DNA of 64,000 nucleotides from Brachypodius melanocephalos. Taxonomy: Eukaryota; Chordata; Aves; Passeriformes; Pycnonotidae. The notes beneath the pieces are model-generated. The model searched no databases, had not been told where the DNA came from, and saw only the letters and a list, made by a program, of their open reading frames with translations. The position numbers and the translations under genes were made by a program. Of the stretch, positions 25,211 to 37,817 are shown piece by piece (position 1 is the stretch's first letter; each line of letters starts with the position of its first letter). Location: the NCBI GenBank assembly GCA_013398615.1, contig VZSR01001479.1, positions 10,236,564 to 10,300,563 on the forward strand. The letters are read 5' to 3'.

Positions 25211-26399
25211 GTTATTTCTAGGGCCTCATCTTAGCCACGGGGAAAAGGCAAGGGGGGGATTGCAAAAGGCAATGAAGTGGGAAAGTGAGGTATTTTGCAG
25301 CTGGGAAAATAAAGCAAAGGTCATGTTTTTAAGGAAACCACTTTTTGCAATTGTCATTGGTTGCACATCAGGTTAAGAAATCAAAGAGTGTGTATTAACC
25401 CAGCGCTGGATTTCTAAAGCAGGATAAAGCATAAGGCTTCTCACTGGTTTTATTTTTTTAATATAAAGTCCCCATGGGGATTACATGCCCTAGAGCTTTC
25501 TCTCCCAGGCTGAGATCTCACAGCGTTGACTCAAGACTCTTGTTTTCATTCACCCTCTGGAAATCATATAGTAATGCCCCCTGCATGCAACATCTGAATG
25601 ATGTGACACAATCAGCACCCACTGAGAGTTTGCAGGTGAGAAGTTCAGCAGCAGATAGGAGGCTAAACTTTGTGTATTTCAGAGAAATCACCAATATGAC
25701 AAGAAATCTCCACATAGCAAACCAGCAGTATTAAAACAGGAAGATTTAAATATATGAAAGGTATGGTATGTACAAAGAGAGCCAAGTGTGTCTTCCAATA
25801 GCCAAGTTAAATATGACACGATGAGGCTAACGTGAATCCTCAGTCTGGAGATCTCAAGCACAGAAGTATGGACTCTAGAGAGACAATGTGCCTGTTCATC
25901 TTGTTTGGCTTGGCTTAATGAAAAATGGACATTGCTACTAAGTTGGCAGCATTACAGAGTCCCATCTTTACAGACTCCTCTCTCCTCTAGCTCTCAGCCC
26001 TGAAATGAGCTTGTTGTGACGTGCCAAATATTTTTTTCCTCATCTCCTTTAGCCATATTTATCTAGATATTGTTTATATAGAGAGCCTTTCAATTCGCAA
26101 AGTTACTGTTTCTGTGCATGCTTAATGAATCCCTTACAACTTTGAGAACTTGCTTCAAGCTCTGAGGCTGGAAAACGACCTTAACTCTTTTGATTGGAAA
26201 TTCATAAAATTGCTTTTGGAAAAAGTACAGTAAATTATTCCACTATTGTAGCTAAGCAGGTCAATGCTGGATTCATGCTGAACACCTCATTGGCATCCTC
26301 ATCTATACACTCCCAGATTTTCTTAACTAAAGCCTTGAAACCCATAGCTCCTGCTCAGAGCCTTTTAAAGGATTTCTTCATTGATAACATATTTTTCCC
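25211..26399. other. Intergenic sequence, nothing recognised
   Basis: AT-rich sequence before the 26.4-kb repeat block. No gene or element recognised. Confidence 0.4.
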
Positions 26400-27790
26400 T
26401 CCCACAAAATTATACTCATTGAAATATTAAAATTGGTGAACAAAGTCCATCAAAAACACAGGAGAAGTGATGGAGAACTGAAAATGTTTTTTTTTTAAAA
26501 AAGTCTGCACTGAACTGAAAACAGTGACAAGGCAATGGGATGACAAGAAGTGCAGGGAAATGGACCAAACCTTGCCCAATTGATCCTCATTGAATTCACA
26601 AGTTTTCATTTCCTTTCATGAAATTAAGGAAATGAAATCTTGAAATCAAAAAACAAACAGAAAGAAGCTTGGAAGGAGACATGATCAAATAAAATGCAAT
26701 TGGAAATAAAAAGATACATTCCAACTGGAGGGACTGCAAGAAAAGGATTTGGGTGGAATGAGGTTAAGTTAAATACACTACAACTCTGCAAAATTATACT
26801 CATTGAAATCTTGAAACAACAGAACGAAGCCCATTGAAACAAAGAGAGAAGATAGAGATGCATTAAGAAATGCTCAGGAAAGAAAAAAAATCTGCAGTGA
26901 AGTGAAAACAATAAAAAAGCAATGGGATGACATCAAGTGCAGGGAAATGGACCAAACCTTGCCCCATTGAACCTCACTGAATTCACAAGATTTCATTTCC
27001 TGCCATGAAATTAAGGCTTTCCTTTCATGAAAGAAAATGGAATCTTGAAATCAGAAAAGAAACTGTAACAAACAAACTTGGAAGGAGATATAATCAAATA
27101 AAATGCAATTGAAAAAGTAAGCAAATTAGCAAATGGAGGGACTACAACGACAGGGATACGTCCAGAAAGAGATATGAAGAGAACCACAGAGATATGGGTG
27201 GAAGTTTAAATGAAAGACCCTGAAACTTTCCAAAACTGAAATGCAGGGAAACTGACCAAATCTTCTCCAATTTATCCTCATTGATTTCACTAGATTTCAT
27301 TTCTTCTAATGAAATTAAGAATGAATTGGAACGAAATAAAGTGCAGAAAGATGAAACTAAATTTTGTAAAATTATATACCTTTTGAAATTATTAGAAAAT
27401 TGAAATCTCATGGCATCATTTGCTTTCATGAAATGCAAATGCTTCATTTTATGGAGAATGAAATCTCGAGGTTTTAATGAGTATCATTTCAATAATTTTA
27501 GCTCCTTTCACTGCACCTCACTTAATTCTATTGCATTTCAAGAATTTACTTTTTCATACATAATTTTATATTTTTCAATTTTGTTTCATTCTATTTCCTT
27601 TCTTTTCCTTTCCCTTTCATTCCATGATTTCTCATTTCATTTCCTTTCATGAATTGAAATCTCAACATTACATGAAACAAAATTAAATCTGCAGATTACA
27701 ATAAGTATAATTTCATTAATTTTTTGTTTATTTTACTGCTTTTTACTTCATTTTGTTCCATTTGTTTTCACTTCATTTCAGAATATTTGG
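26400..27790. repeat. AT-rich long-period repeat (~387 bp) with inverted copies, rich in TTTCATTTC/GAAATGAAA
   Basis: Landmarks recur at about one period: AAAATTATACTCATTGAAAT at about 26406 and 26792, and GCAATGGGATGACA followed by AAGTGCAGGGAAATGGACC at 26532 and 26919 (387 bp apart). A third, diverged and shorter copy starts near 27240 (TCCTCATTGATTTCACTAG and following). From about 27380 the motifs appear in reverse complement, for example ATGAGTATCATTTC near 27479 and AAGTATAATTTCATT near 27702. The whole block is therefore a degenerate direct and inverted repeat cluster. No coding potential is seen and no family is recognised. Confidence 0.75.
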
Positions 27791-27864
27791 TTTTTTCAGC
27801 CTAGCTGGTAAACAAACTTGGGCCTGCAGCTTATGTGCCCATCTGCTTGCATGGGCTTAATCTT

Positions 27865-28600
27865 CAAGGTCTGCAATGGGCAGCAATGTTGTGACCCTGC
27901 CATGATTCTGTTGCCATGCATTTTCCAGCCCCTGTTTCTCTGGAGCTCTAGGCTCTTTTCCCCTCTCAACCGTATCTCTAAGCATCTTGTTGCTGGGACT
28001 GTGGTCCACATCACCATGGGTGGTTCAGATTAGAATGATGTAGGAGCAGCAAAGCTGGGATCCTGCCTGGATCACCTTGGCATGCCATTTCCAGCCTCAG
28101 TGTGCCTGGAGCTGTAGGCTCTTTTACTCTCTCAGTCCTAACCCCAGCAACAGCCTGGCACTGTGGCAGATGTCCTCATCTGCACAGGCTGCCCAGATTA
28201 AAAAGTGTGGAGACAGCAATGTTGGTACCCTGCCGTGATGCCCTTGCAAAGCTGTTTCTCACCCCAAGAGATGTAGATTGTTTGCCTTTCTAAAGCATAA
28301 ATTCAACTCTTACCCTATTGACAGTTTGCAGGAGGTGCTCATTGCCATGAGTGGCCCAGATTAAAAAGTGAGGAGACAGCAATGTTGGCACCCTGTCGTG
28401 ATGCCCTTGCAATGTGTTTTGTGAGGGACAGTGTCCCTGGAGCTGTAGCCTCTGCAGCTTTCTGAGCCCTAAACCTAATGGCAGCTTGTCTCTGCTGTCA
28501 AGATCCCCATCACCAGGGTTGGACTGGATTCAAAAAGTGTAGAGTGAGCAATTGTGGTGCCCCTGCCATGATGCCCTTGCAATAACTTTTCTAGCCTTAT
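27865..28600. repeat. Tandem array of ~166-bp units, four to five diverged copies
   Basis: Unit ends marked by CAGATT/TGGATT fall at 28031, 28199, 28362 and 28530, giving periods of 168, 163 and 168 bp. The start of each unit reads 'AAAAAGTGTGGAGACAGCAA', then TGTTGG.ACCCTGCC and GTGATGCCCTTGCAA; mid-unit there is CCTGGAGCTGTAG.CTCT. The first copy (from about 27865) is the most diverged, and the fifth breaks off near 28600. No open frame is maintained across copies. I recognise no named satellite. Confidence 0.8.
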
Positions 28601-30707
28601 TGGTATCTTTCCAACACCAGATAGTAGCTGTATTAGAAAATTACATGAAAAGTAAGTCAGCCTGAAAAAGTATGTAGATGAAAAGGAAAAGCAATGTTTT
28701 GAGGGGTAAGACAAGCTGTAATGTAGAACTCAAAGAGTACACAGCAACAGTCTGTGGATCCAGATCTGATACCCTCAGAGACTAACTGCAAGGCTGAGAG
28801 TAGAATGAGCTACAGAGAAATGCTACAGCTAAGGGAGAGCACGTAATAGGAGCTGTAGCACAGGGTGGGGAAGCTTATTTAAAACATGGACATGCTGTTC
28901 AAGGGACTTCAGTTAAACTGGTACAATCACCTTTTAGTCTTACAACTGTCCTCATATAACTATTATAAGTCTATAACCACAGTACCACCAAAATTGGACA
29001 TGAATCTCTCTGGAACATTTTCTGCCCCTCAGTAACACTTCAGCAGGCAAGTGGGCCTGGAGAAGAACATAACTATCCCCTACTTCAAACTACACTTCTC
29101 CAGATTAATTATTTCCCAGCTAAGACAAGTTTTTTTCTAGTTATGAGAAGGAAGGTTTTTTCCACGTGTTCAGGTAGGAACATCATACAGCTCTAAATTA
29201 TAGTGTTTCATACATATGAATAGTATGGATTTGCTTTTCTTCATCTGGACAGACAGTCCTTAACTAAGGAGAAGGAATTTCTTCACCTGAGAGCCAAGAA
29301 GTACATTTCATCAGGAACACATATATGATGGGGTTGCAGGATGAAATTACTCTTGGAGAGAAAAAGTCCAGGTTCATAATGGTCCACACGAGCCTCATTT
29401 GTCCATGTCTAGCTTCTAAGGGAGTTCATGTTTGAATTGGCATGGTACCAGAGCAATTTGATTCTGAAGGTGTTAGACTTTGCTCTGTCTTGTGTAAAAG
29501 GTAACTCTCATACATCCAAGCAGTCCATTCTCCCATGGATATCAACACACACTCCTCTCACAGGGAAATGAGAACTATGTGCACACAGCTACTAAGGAGA
29601 GGATTTCCATCCAGTTTCACCCCAACACATAGGCACTGCACCCAAAACATCTGGTCCTACTGCAAAAATTTAGAGCAAAAGTATGTGAAGCTACAAGGGA
29701 CTCTTTAGTCTCCAGGCTAGAAAATAATTTGTATTAATAGAACTTGAGAGCATGCTCACGTTTTTTCTTATTTCGTTGCTGTGTAGAACTGATTTGCTCA
29801 ACTGAGACTTCTGTCTTTGAGGAAAGAGTCAATGCTACCAGCCCAGCTAGCCCAGGCAGCCTTACAATAACAAAACACAGAGTGTGTTCATTAAGTAGGA
29901 ACATGAAAATACCACCAGGTGAGCAAGCAGGTTGCAGTTTCAATAGTGTTTTCATCACAAACATTGTGAATTTTTTTTAGTTATTATGAAAAGCTCTTTG
30001 ACAGTGTAATTTTAAGTAAATCGTTCTGTACAAAGCTTTTTTATTTATTCTTTACAATTTCCATCATTGGATATTAGCCTCTTCAAAGGAAGAGGAGCTT
30101 GTCAGAAAAAATGCCTGTTTCAGAATCTAATGAGAACACTTCTTTTTTTTTTCTCTTAAGAGGATTATAATGTGATGGGTGAAATATAAAGAGTAATTAG
30201 CCCCATTGGAGAGTAAATTCCAAACAATATTTTCTTTTTACACAATCTGAACTGGATGAGCAGGATGTGGTTATAGTTCATCAACCAAGGAAATTATTAA
30301 TTAACTCTACTGGCAAAATCTTTACCATGGTAGATGTCCCAACCTTAAAACACCCAGCCTGGCTTTCAGATGCTCCAATCTTCTTCTAAAACATAGATTA
30401 TAAAATATTGTTATTTTATAGCCAAAATATTCAGGGCTTAAACCAGCTGCCTGGACTGGCAGGTTACTCCCTCCAATGTGAACTGTCACTTGATTACATT
30501 GTAAAAAGGTTTTTAGCACAATCAAATTCAGATGCTCTCTGGTGTAAACCTGCGAAAACTGCAGACATGAACTAGCTACAATTTTTGTCCTTTTGACTTC
30601 ATAGTCCCTAAATTAGGAATATCACATCCAACAGATCACACCAGACAAAGATGAATAAAGATGAAACTCAATAATTAAAAGGACAGAAGAGAGGCTTTGC
30701 AAACTGC
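28601..30707. other. Intergenic sequence, nothing recognised
   Basis: AT-rich sequence between the tandem array and a solo LTR. Open frames are short and unlike known proteins. Confidence 0.4.
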
Positions 30708-30712
30708 TTGTT

Positions 30713-31255
30713 TGTTTTAGGTTACAATGTAACATGTAACCAAAAGTATATGTTCTATCACCATCTTCAAAAGCTGTTAAAAACAGGTGGGATAATGTTC
30801 TTGATCTCTTCCATGACTCATCCCTGGTAACTCCCTCCAGGAGCTGTCTTCTGCTAATGGGCCATCGAATTTCACTACATGACTCATAAAATTCCATCTA
30901 CCTATTTTGAAATGCTCTGCCCAGGGGGAGGAACCAAGCATTCCTACCTGTATATAATCTGAGGCTTGGAACACCAGAAGAAGCCTTTCCTACTGGGTTG
31001 CCAGAGGACAAGAGCTACATAACCACCACTGAGCGTTCAGAGGAAGACAGATCCTTCTAAAGGATCACCGCTTCAACAGAACCACATCTATGATTTCAAC
31101 AGGACTGCTACCACCACCCTGACCAACAGGGTGTCAGGTTGTATCCTGACTCCCTTTAAGCTAGTGTTTCTGTATTATTGCCTTTATCTTAACCTTCCTA
31201 TTAAATTGTAATTCTGACTTGGGATCTCCCACTGGTTTGCTTTCAAGCTAGTGCA
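30713..31255 (+). mobile_element. Solo LTR of an endogenous retrovirus (class not assigned)
   Basis: A 543-bp element starting TG (TGTTTTAG) and ending CA (CTAGTGCA), flanked by the 5-bp repeat TTGTT at 30708-30712 and 31256-31260. A TATATAA box is at about 30952 after 'GAGGAACCAAGCATTCCTAC', and an ATTAAA polyadenylation signal is at about 31200. The flanking repeat is T-rich, so it could match by chance, but promoter and polyadenylation signals in the right order support an LTR. No retroviral coding sequence adjoins it. Confidence 0.7.
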
Positions 31256-31539
31256 TTGTTTTGGAATGTTTTCATTTCTCACCAAGAAAAATTCCTTAAA
31301 AGTGGTGGGTTTTTTTTTTCTTGGCACAGTTTGTGGAAATGGCTGGAGCTGTTTAGAAAGGACAGAGAAAAGACCAAGGCTAAGGTGGTCAAGCACCACT
31401 GGCACCACAAGGATGAGAAAAAGAATACTGGGTTGGTGTTAACAAAAAATTAATTGGTTAGGTGAGGGGGACTAATCTGATTTTTATTTATGCCTCAACA
31501 GATATTACACATGAGGTGAAGGATTCCTATAAGAGCTAC

Positions 31540-32715
31540 ACACGTGCTGGCGGCCCTGCCCCCAGGAAAACCTCACCTGACAGCCAGTCAAGGCAGACAA
31601 AGCTTCCATGATCAGGCTGCGAGCAATCCCCCTTCACCACTTTCTGGTGGGGCAAATGTCAGGATGCCTGGGAAGAATGCACTTGAAGTTGGGCTGTAGG
31701 AGGAGCCTTAGCAAAAAAACCCCAAAAAGGAGCTAACTGCAACACAAGGGGAACCATTTTTCCTTTTGCTTTCTTGGAGGGACTCGCTCAGAGGATCATC
31801 TTGGCCCTTCTCCTCCCATCCTCTTTTTTCCCTTGCTGTGGTCCTGCTTCCCTGCCCTTACCTGCTTTGCCCTGCTTCACCTTTTCTGCAAACTAGCTCA
31901 TCACCGGGACAACCTTGTGCTCTGCTACCTCCCCAACAGAGTGGGCGCTACCGCAGCCAGCTGCCCCCACTGTGTCGCCTGGGTGCAGCTGCAATCGCTG
32001 CTGCCTGCACCCACCCATGACTGCTGCTGCCTCTGAGTTTCCCACACTACAGCTGCAGCCACCACCACCTGCACACAGCACGAGCCTGCAGCCACAGCCC
32101 ACAGCATGAGCCTGGACTCACAGCCCATAGCATGAGCCTGGACTCACAGCCCATAGCATGAGCCTGCAGTCACAGCCCATAGCATGAGCCTGCAGTCACA
32201 GCCCATAGCATGAGCCTGGACTCACAGCCCATAGCATGAGCCTGCAGTCACAGCCCATAGCATGAGCCTGGACTCACAGCCCATAGCATGAGCCTGGACT
32301 CACATAGCATGAGCCCGCAGTCACAGCTGTCACCACTGCTCACTAGAGCCGTGCAAGGCTCACCACGGTGTGCAGGTGATGCCAGAGGCACACTGCCACC
32401 ACTGCTTGAAGATCGCGCCCAACCACTCACAAGAGCTGCGGGGGCTCACCACGGCTTGCAACTCACATGTTTCACCTGCTGAGCTGACACTGACAGAATG
32501 CTGGGGTTCTTGTGGTGACACTTCCCCTGTCTTCTGTTTCTTTCTCCATCTTTTTTCCCTCTCTGCTCTCTTTTCTATCACCCTTTAGTAGGAACATTTA
32601 CCCTCTATAAATAAACGGTTCTCAGATATAATATTGCTGCATTTGCATTTTGTTTTTGTCTGAGAAACCTATCAAAAAGAATTCTTCCTGGCTCCCCTGT
32701 AGCAGGAAGGGATAT
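31540..32715 (+). mobile_element. Possible LTR-like or retroelement segment containing the 26-bp repeat
   Basis: A region with a different texture from its surroundings: CT-rich and GC-richer, with a tandem repeat in the middle and an ATAAATAAA polyadenylation-like signal at about 32608. It resembles the layout of some LTRs with internal repeats, but I found no convincing TG...CA ends or target duplication. Limits and nature are uncertain. Confidence 0.25.
32085..32313. repeat. 26-bp tandem repeat, nine copies of two unit types
   Basis: Units begin at 32085, 32111, 32137, 32163, 32189, 32215, 32241, 32267 and 32293; the last is shortened to 21 bp. All share CACAGCCCATAGCATGAG and differ in the first eight bases: CCTGCAGT (type A) or CCTGGACT (type B). 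The order is A-B-B-A-A-B-A-B-B, then a decayed A-like unit. 26 bp is not a multiple of three, so it does not encode a regular peptide repeat. Confidence 0.93.
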
Positions 32716-35341
32716 GAGGGCTGGAAAGCCAGCTGACCAGTTGTACAAGGGAACTGATCTCCATGTCAGAGCTCTTGGGTTATCTCAGCTTACAGCTACA
32801 TTTGGCTGGAGTTTATGCCAGTCTGTGAGGCCTCTGGGAAGCCATTTAACATAACCAAGTGGGATTTCAGGTACGCTCTCCCACTGTGGTACATGTTAAA
32901 AAGACTAATGTGACAGGAGCAGCACACAGACACCTGTGACACCATCCAGAACCCTTCCACATAGGCCTTTGGGAGAGGGCTAAGGAAACTACGCAAGAAT
33001 TTGAGTCATTTTGTCCTGATTCACAATCCAGGATGTGGTGCCAGACTTCCAGGGTTGACTGGCTCTCAGAGAAGTCTCAGCCATTCTTGGTACATGTTGA
33101 AGCAATCTATAAGGAAATGCAGCAAAATGCAGTAATCGATTTTTTTCAGAATGGGTATTAATGTGGAAAAATCTCTGCATAGGGCATTATCATTATATAA
33201 TATCATTTCCTGGGAAATCATATTCCAGACATTATATTCCTGAGATGATTGCATTCCATTAGCAGATTTTGTGCCCTTTGCCTTAAACCTGTGGAGGCTG
33301 CTTACAACATGAGAAAAGATGACATGCGTCACCACCACCACCACCCCAAAAATCAGGCAGAAAACAACTTTCTACACCCAGTTCTAAATGACAGGGGGCT
33401 GGGAAACAAAAGGAGTTTCCCTCTGTGACTGGAAACTAATTGCTGTAACCACAGAATACAAAATGAAAGGGAAGCAAGACACAAAAATGCAGATAGTAAC
33501 AGTCTTGTAATAGCAAAATTAACAAAATTGTATTATCTGTCTGCGAGACCATGCTGGAAACTTGCAGTATTCCAAATCATACTCCTTTTTTATGATGGGT
33601 CGAGGCAGCATCTTGCTTTAGTTTTTTATTGCAATGTCAAAAAAAATTATTTGAACCAGACGTATTGCATGTGTGCACATTTTAGGGCAGCTCCGACTTA
33701 GCAGATGCCTTGTATTAATAATATACAGTTGTGACAGGAAATGTGGTTTAGGTTCCTGGAAAAACATAAAAGCTAATTCCATTACTCCATTTCATGGTAC
33801 TTTTCCTCAAATGCTAAACTGGTTTTGATTATACTGAAACCTTAGAGTGAGAAAACTTTGTCATAAGTATTATCACTGCTTATCCTCTTTCTTATACATC
33901 TTCCACTGCTGACCTACATTCTGGGCTACCTGTGAACAAGCCTAAAACACACAGACAAAATTGTCCTACAAGACCTGGCAATGTTGCAGGGTCCTTTTAC
34001 CATTTCAATTATTTTTTTTCCTTGGAGGTTCTGTGTTCTGCTTCCCATTCTCTTTATATTCTGCCTGAATAAAATCATTCAAGACTCTTTCACTTAAACA
34101 AAACATTTCAACAACAACCCCCCAAAATCTCTTATCCATAGTAACTAGACAAATCACAGTAATTGATCTCTAGAGGGAGTTTATTAAAAGCCTAAGCACA
34201 AACACTTTCCAGAACACTGCTGTAATAAGCATGAACTCAAACAAATGCTCAGTTTACTATCTGCAGTTTGTCACTTCAAACATTTCAAGCAATTGGAAAA
34301 GGGAAGCATGTTCTGGTGGATTAAGAAATAATGCTGAAATGAATTTGCTTCAACTAACTTTGTCTTCAGTGCCACAAAATTCATATAGCCTATGGATTGC
34401 TGTATGTAAACAAAAGTTACAATGAGAACACATTACTTCCAATGTACCTAAATTCATGTACTTTTCGCTAGTAAACCTCAATTAAATCCTGAATTCAAGA
34501 ACATTAGTGTGATGATTAGCAAGCTATTTCATAGCAAAGAAGGATAAAATATTTAATTTCTACCTGACAGTAGAAAAGGATAACCGGCAACAACAAACAA
34601 TTAAACAACCCACACCACAAAAACAGACAAACATCTACAGCTAATATTGTGTTTGGAGCAAAAGCAAATGTCTGGAGGTGAACTACTAAATTAGAAAAAG
34701 CTGAGTTTAATATGAGCTTGACTAGGCTGCCCACAATGGAAAGAAAGTGCTTTGAGGTTTCACAGGGCTCAACCCCTCCCCTGCAGAAAGCTCTCCATCA
34801 GGGTATCAAATGACAGTACACTTAACCAATGAAAAAACGAATCACTGAGTTTCATTTTTCCATCACGATACAGCAACACAACACTGAACACTGGTGTGTA
34901 ACTCTCACCACCCCGCTGGAGGTATCACATCCATGCCTGGATTTGTCCTTAGCCCTCCCCAGCATTACAGTATTTTTCACAGCACAGCTGATTCCTGTCA
35001 GTCTAAGTGTTTGTTTTGGTTTGTGGGATCTTGAAAGGCTCCAGTAATGCAGCCTTGGGTTTGACCCACACTGTAGATTGCATGTTAGGTGAACCAAAGT
35101 ATGAGATAATGCCCTTAACGATATGGCCACAGTAGTCCTCAAAATGGTAATGTTTGACAATATCATTGGAATTACACTAGGAATTATGTTTACACACATT
35201 TTGATCTAGGCAGACTAGGAAAGGCCACAAATAGATTCCCATTTTGAGCATGTTGAAAAAACATGGAATGAAAAAATCTGGTTTTAATTTTGGAATGCTT
35301 TCTCTCCTGTTACTTTTACTAATCTATAACAATCAACAATT
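32716..35341. other. Intergenic sequence, nothing recognised
   Basis: Mostly AT-rich. A short CAC trinucleotide run occurs near 33330. No gene, RNA or named repeat recognised. Confidence 0.4.
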
Positions 35342-35484
35342 GGTCTGAGATTAGCTCAGTTGGTTGGAGCATGGAGCTAGCAGTGCCAAGGTCATGAGTT
35401 TGATCCCTGTATGGACCATTGACTTAAGAGTTGAACTTGATCCTTCTGGGTCTCTTCCAACTCAGACTATTCTGTGATTCTGTA
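35342..35484 (+). mobile_element. tRNA-Ile-derived SINE with CR1-type 3' tail (TguSINE1-like)
   Basis: The head resembles a tRNA-Ile gene, with A box TTAGCTCAGTTGG at 35351-35363 and B-box-like GAGTTTGATCCC at about 35396. The anticodon-arm region (GAGCTAGCAGTGCCAAGG) matches tRNA-Ile with changes. It is followed by an unrelated body and the tail 'CTTCCAACTCAGACTATTCTGTGATTCTG', which is the CR1-like 3' end used for mobilisation (listed here as its parts). The B box has mutated and the acceptor stem is disrupted, so it is not a functional tRNA gene. SINEs of this design are described from zebra finch. Confidence 0.85.
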
Positions 35485-37815
35485 ATTGTTTTCAGAATAT
35501 TTTTCTCTGCCAACTGCATCTCTTATCTATCTGATGGCACCTGAAGGGGCAGTAAGTGATTTCATAAGGAAACAAGAATCATGCTCTCTGCTATGAAGAG
35601 ATTTTTAGTCTAAAAAGGGGATTTCAATAGATGAGGGATACAATTTAATCTTGCTCAATATGAGAAGTAGAAAATAAACTAAACTGATGATCTTTTTCCA
35701 AAGAACATATCCTAAAGTCCCCTCTGAGGCCACAGCTATTTAAAATAAATATGTATTTATATATTTTTCTCAAGAATTCTCCTTTACTGCTTCATAACAG
35801 AGCAGTAGACAGAAACAATGTTCCTTAACTAACCTTCTGCATACTTGTATCAACATAAATTGTAAGAGTTCTGGATCTTGTACTCACTTTAAAGTCATAC
35901 AGAAAATAAAGGAAATTTCTATAAACAGGAATAAATAGAAATAGGATTGTAAACATTGCCAAGGAAGATTTTATAGATATTATATAGAGAAACAAATGCT
36001 TAAAAGTTGAAAAACTCCAGTGACAAACTTCAGATTAGCAGCTGTCAGGATAATTCTCTGCTGGGTCAACCTTACACATTACTAGGATATGCACTACCAC
36101 CCACAATTCTTAAGGAAAGACTGAATTTCTTCATTACAATGCATATAGCCAGTTGACTACAAGATAGCTTTCAGCAGGACACCCTGGTAAAATTCTGCAG
36201 TCTGTGTAATGCAGATGATTGGACTAAATTTTTACTCTGGTCAAGCCTGGTCTTAAACTACATGAAATACCAAAAATTATTGTATATGTGCATCAAGGGA
36301 AAAACAGAGTATTTTGCATAGAAAAATAGAAAACACCAGTGGAAAGAAAGGCAGTATTTCAGCAGAGCCAAGACTTGGCCAAGCCTTGAAAAGTTTCGAG
36401 TGAGCAGATTTCAGCACCTCTTTTGGTAACCTGTTTCAGAAATACCATACCCTCCTAATGGAGTTTTGTCTAATATACCTTCTGAAAAATTATACTCCAA
36501 ATACCAACAGATTTAATTAATTCACTAATCACAGCCTCCAAGAAAGAAGCTAGGAAAACCTGAATTCACAGTGTTTGAAGAGAATCCAGGGAGGCTGAAC
36601 AGCTCACAGGGATCTACACTGTATGTACAACATTCACATAGTTGACTTGCCACAAATTATGGTGAGAAACTTCCAAGGATTTTTGAACTTAAATCCTAGA
36701 ATTTTTAAGAGTATGGTCTTCTGGGGAACAAGATGTCAAATTGACTTTTTTGTTATCATTCTCATCACTATATACATCAGTAAGTACCTTTGTATTCATT
36801 TACACAGCATCTCCAACATGGACACTTGAAGATTTTCAGTAGCACGAAAATGTCTGTCAAAGCACTGGAGTTGTGTGCTTTGAACAGATGAAAGAAACAG
36901 TTGAACAAATGCATATTATTTAAAGTACTTTATCAATTTTGGTAGCCCTTAACACATTATGTGTTTTTATCTTGATAATTAAATGAACCTCTGTGGAAAT
37001 ATTAATTTGTAGGTATTAGTGTGCATGGCTGTATGGCTCCAGCCAGTATTTTGAAGTATGGAAAAATATTCTTACAGCTTCAGACAGTGTTACTAAGGGA
37101 AAAAAAAACATCCTGAAAAGGTACCATAAGCAATTTCATAGGTAAGTGCTCATAATAAATATGCCAATGCAACTAAGAGTTTGAATACCTCAGCTTGGTG
37201 TAACATCAGATATTTTTCCATGATTACAACTCCACACTCCCCTTTACATGGAAAGATAAAAGTCCACCATAAGACTGAAGCTAGCAAGGCTTCCTAAATG
37301 TTGTCGTCATGTTTCCATAGCTGCACTGCTCTAATAATATAGCTGGAGAAAACTAAAGCTGCTTGTGGCATGACACTGAAAGCACGGAAGAACCTACAAA
37401 AATACACAGGGAAAACTAATGTTTTCTTTGTTGCAAGGTGCTCCCTCAGCAGGTTGATTGAATGAGTAAACATAAGCAAAGGACCAAGCACCACCAAACG
37501 GCTGCATTGTGTGTCTGCACTACAGCTGCAGGGCAGTGTAGAGAAAGCTCAGATGGCTGAGCTGGATTTACTCGAGCTTTCTCAAATGCTGGGCAGGGTC
37601 AATCTGCAGACCAGCCTGCCAAGAAGGCTGAGAAAGCCCCAGGTCATCTCCAGACCGCTGCACATAAACTGATCCCAGTATCTGAGTGGGCTCAGTGCAT
37701 TTCCACGGCACACTGCAGACAGAAGAGCAAATATGTCCTTTACAGTGAACAACCAGTCAAGCCTAAAAGGAGCTGGGAATCTCCTCCCCAAAACATGGAA
37801 AAGAGCTGACTTGAC
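35485..37815. other. Intergenic sequence, nothing recognised
   Basis: AT-rich sequence without recognisable coding, RNA or repeat features. Confidence 0.4.
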
Positions 37816-37817
37816 TA

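Noticed and set aside
35342..35420. A functional tRNA-Ile gene
   Set aside because: The acceptor stem and B box are degraded, and the sequence continues into a SINE body with a CR1-type tail.
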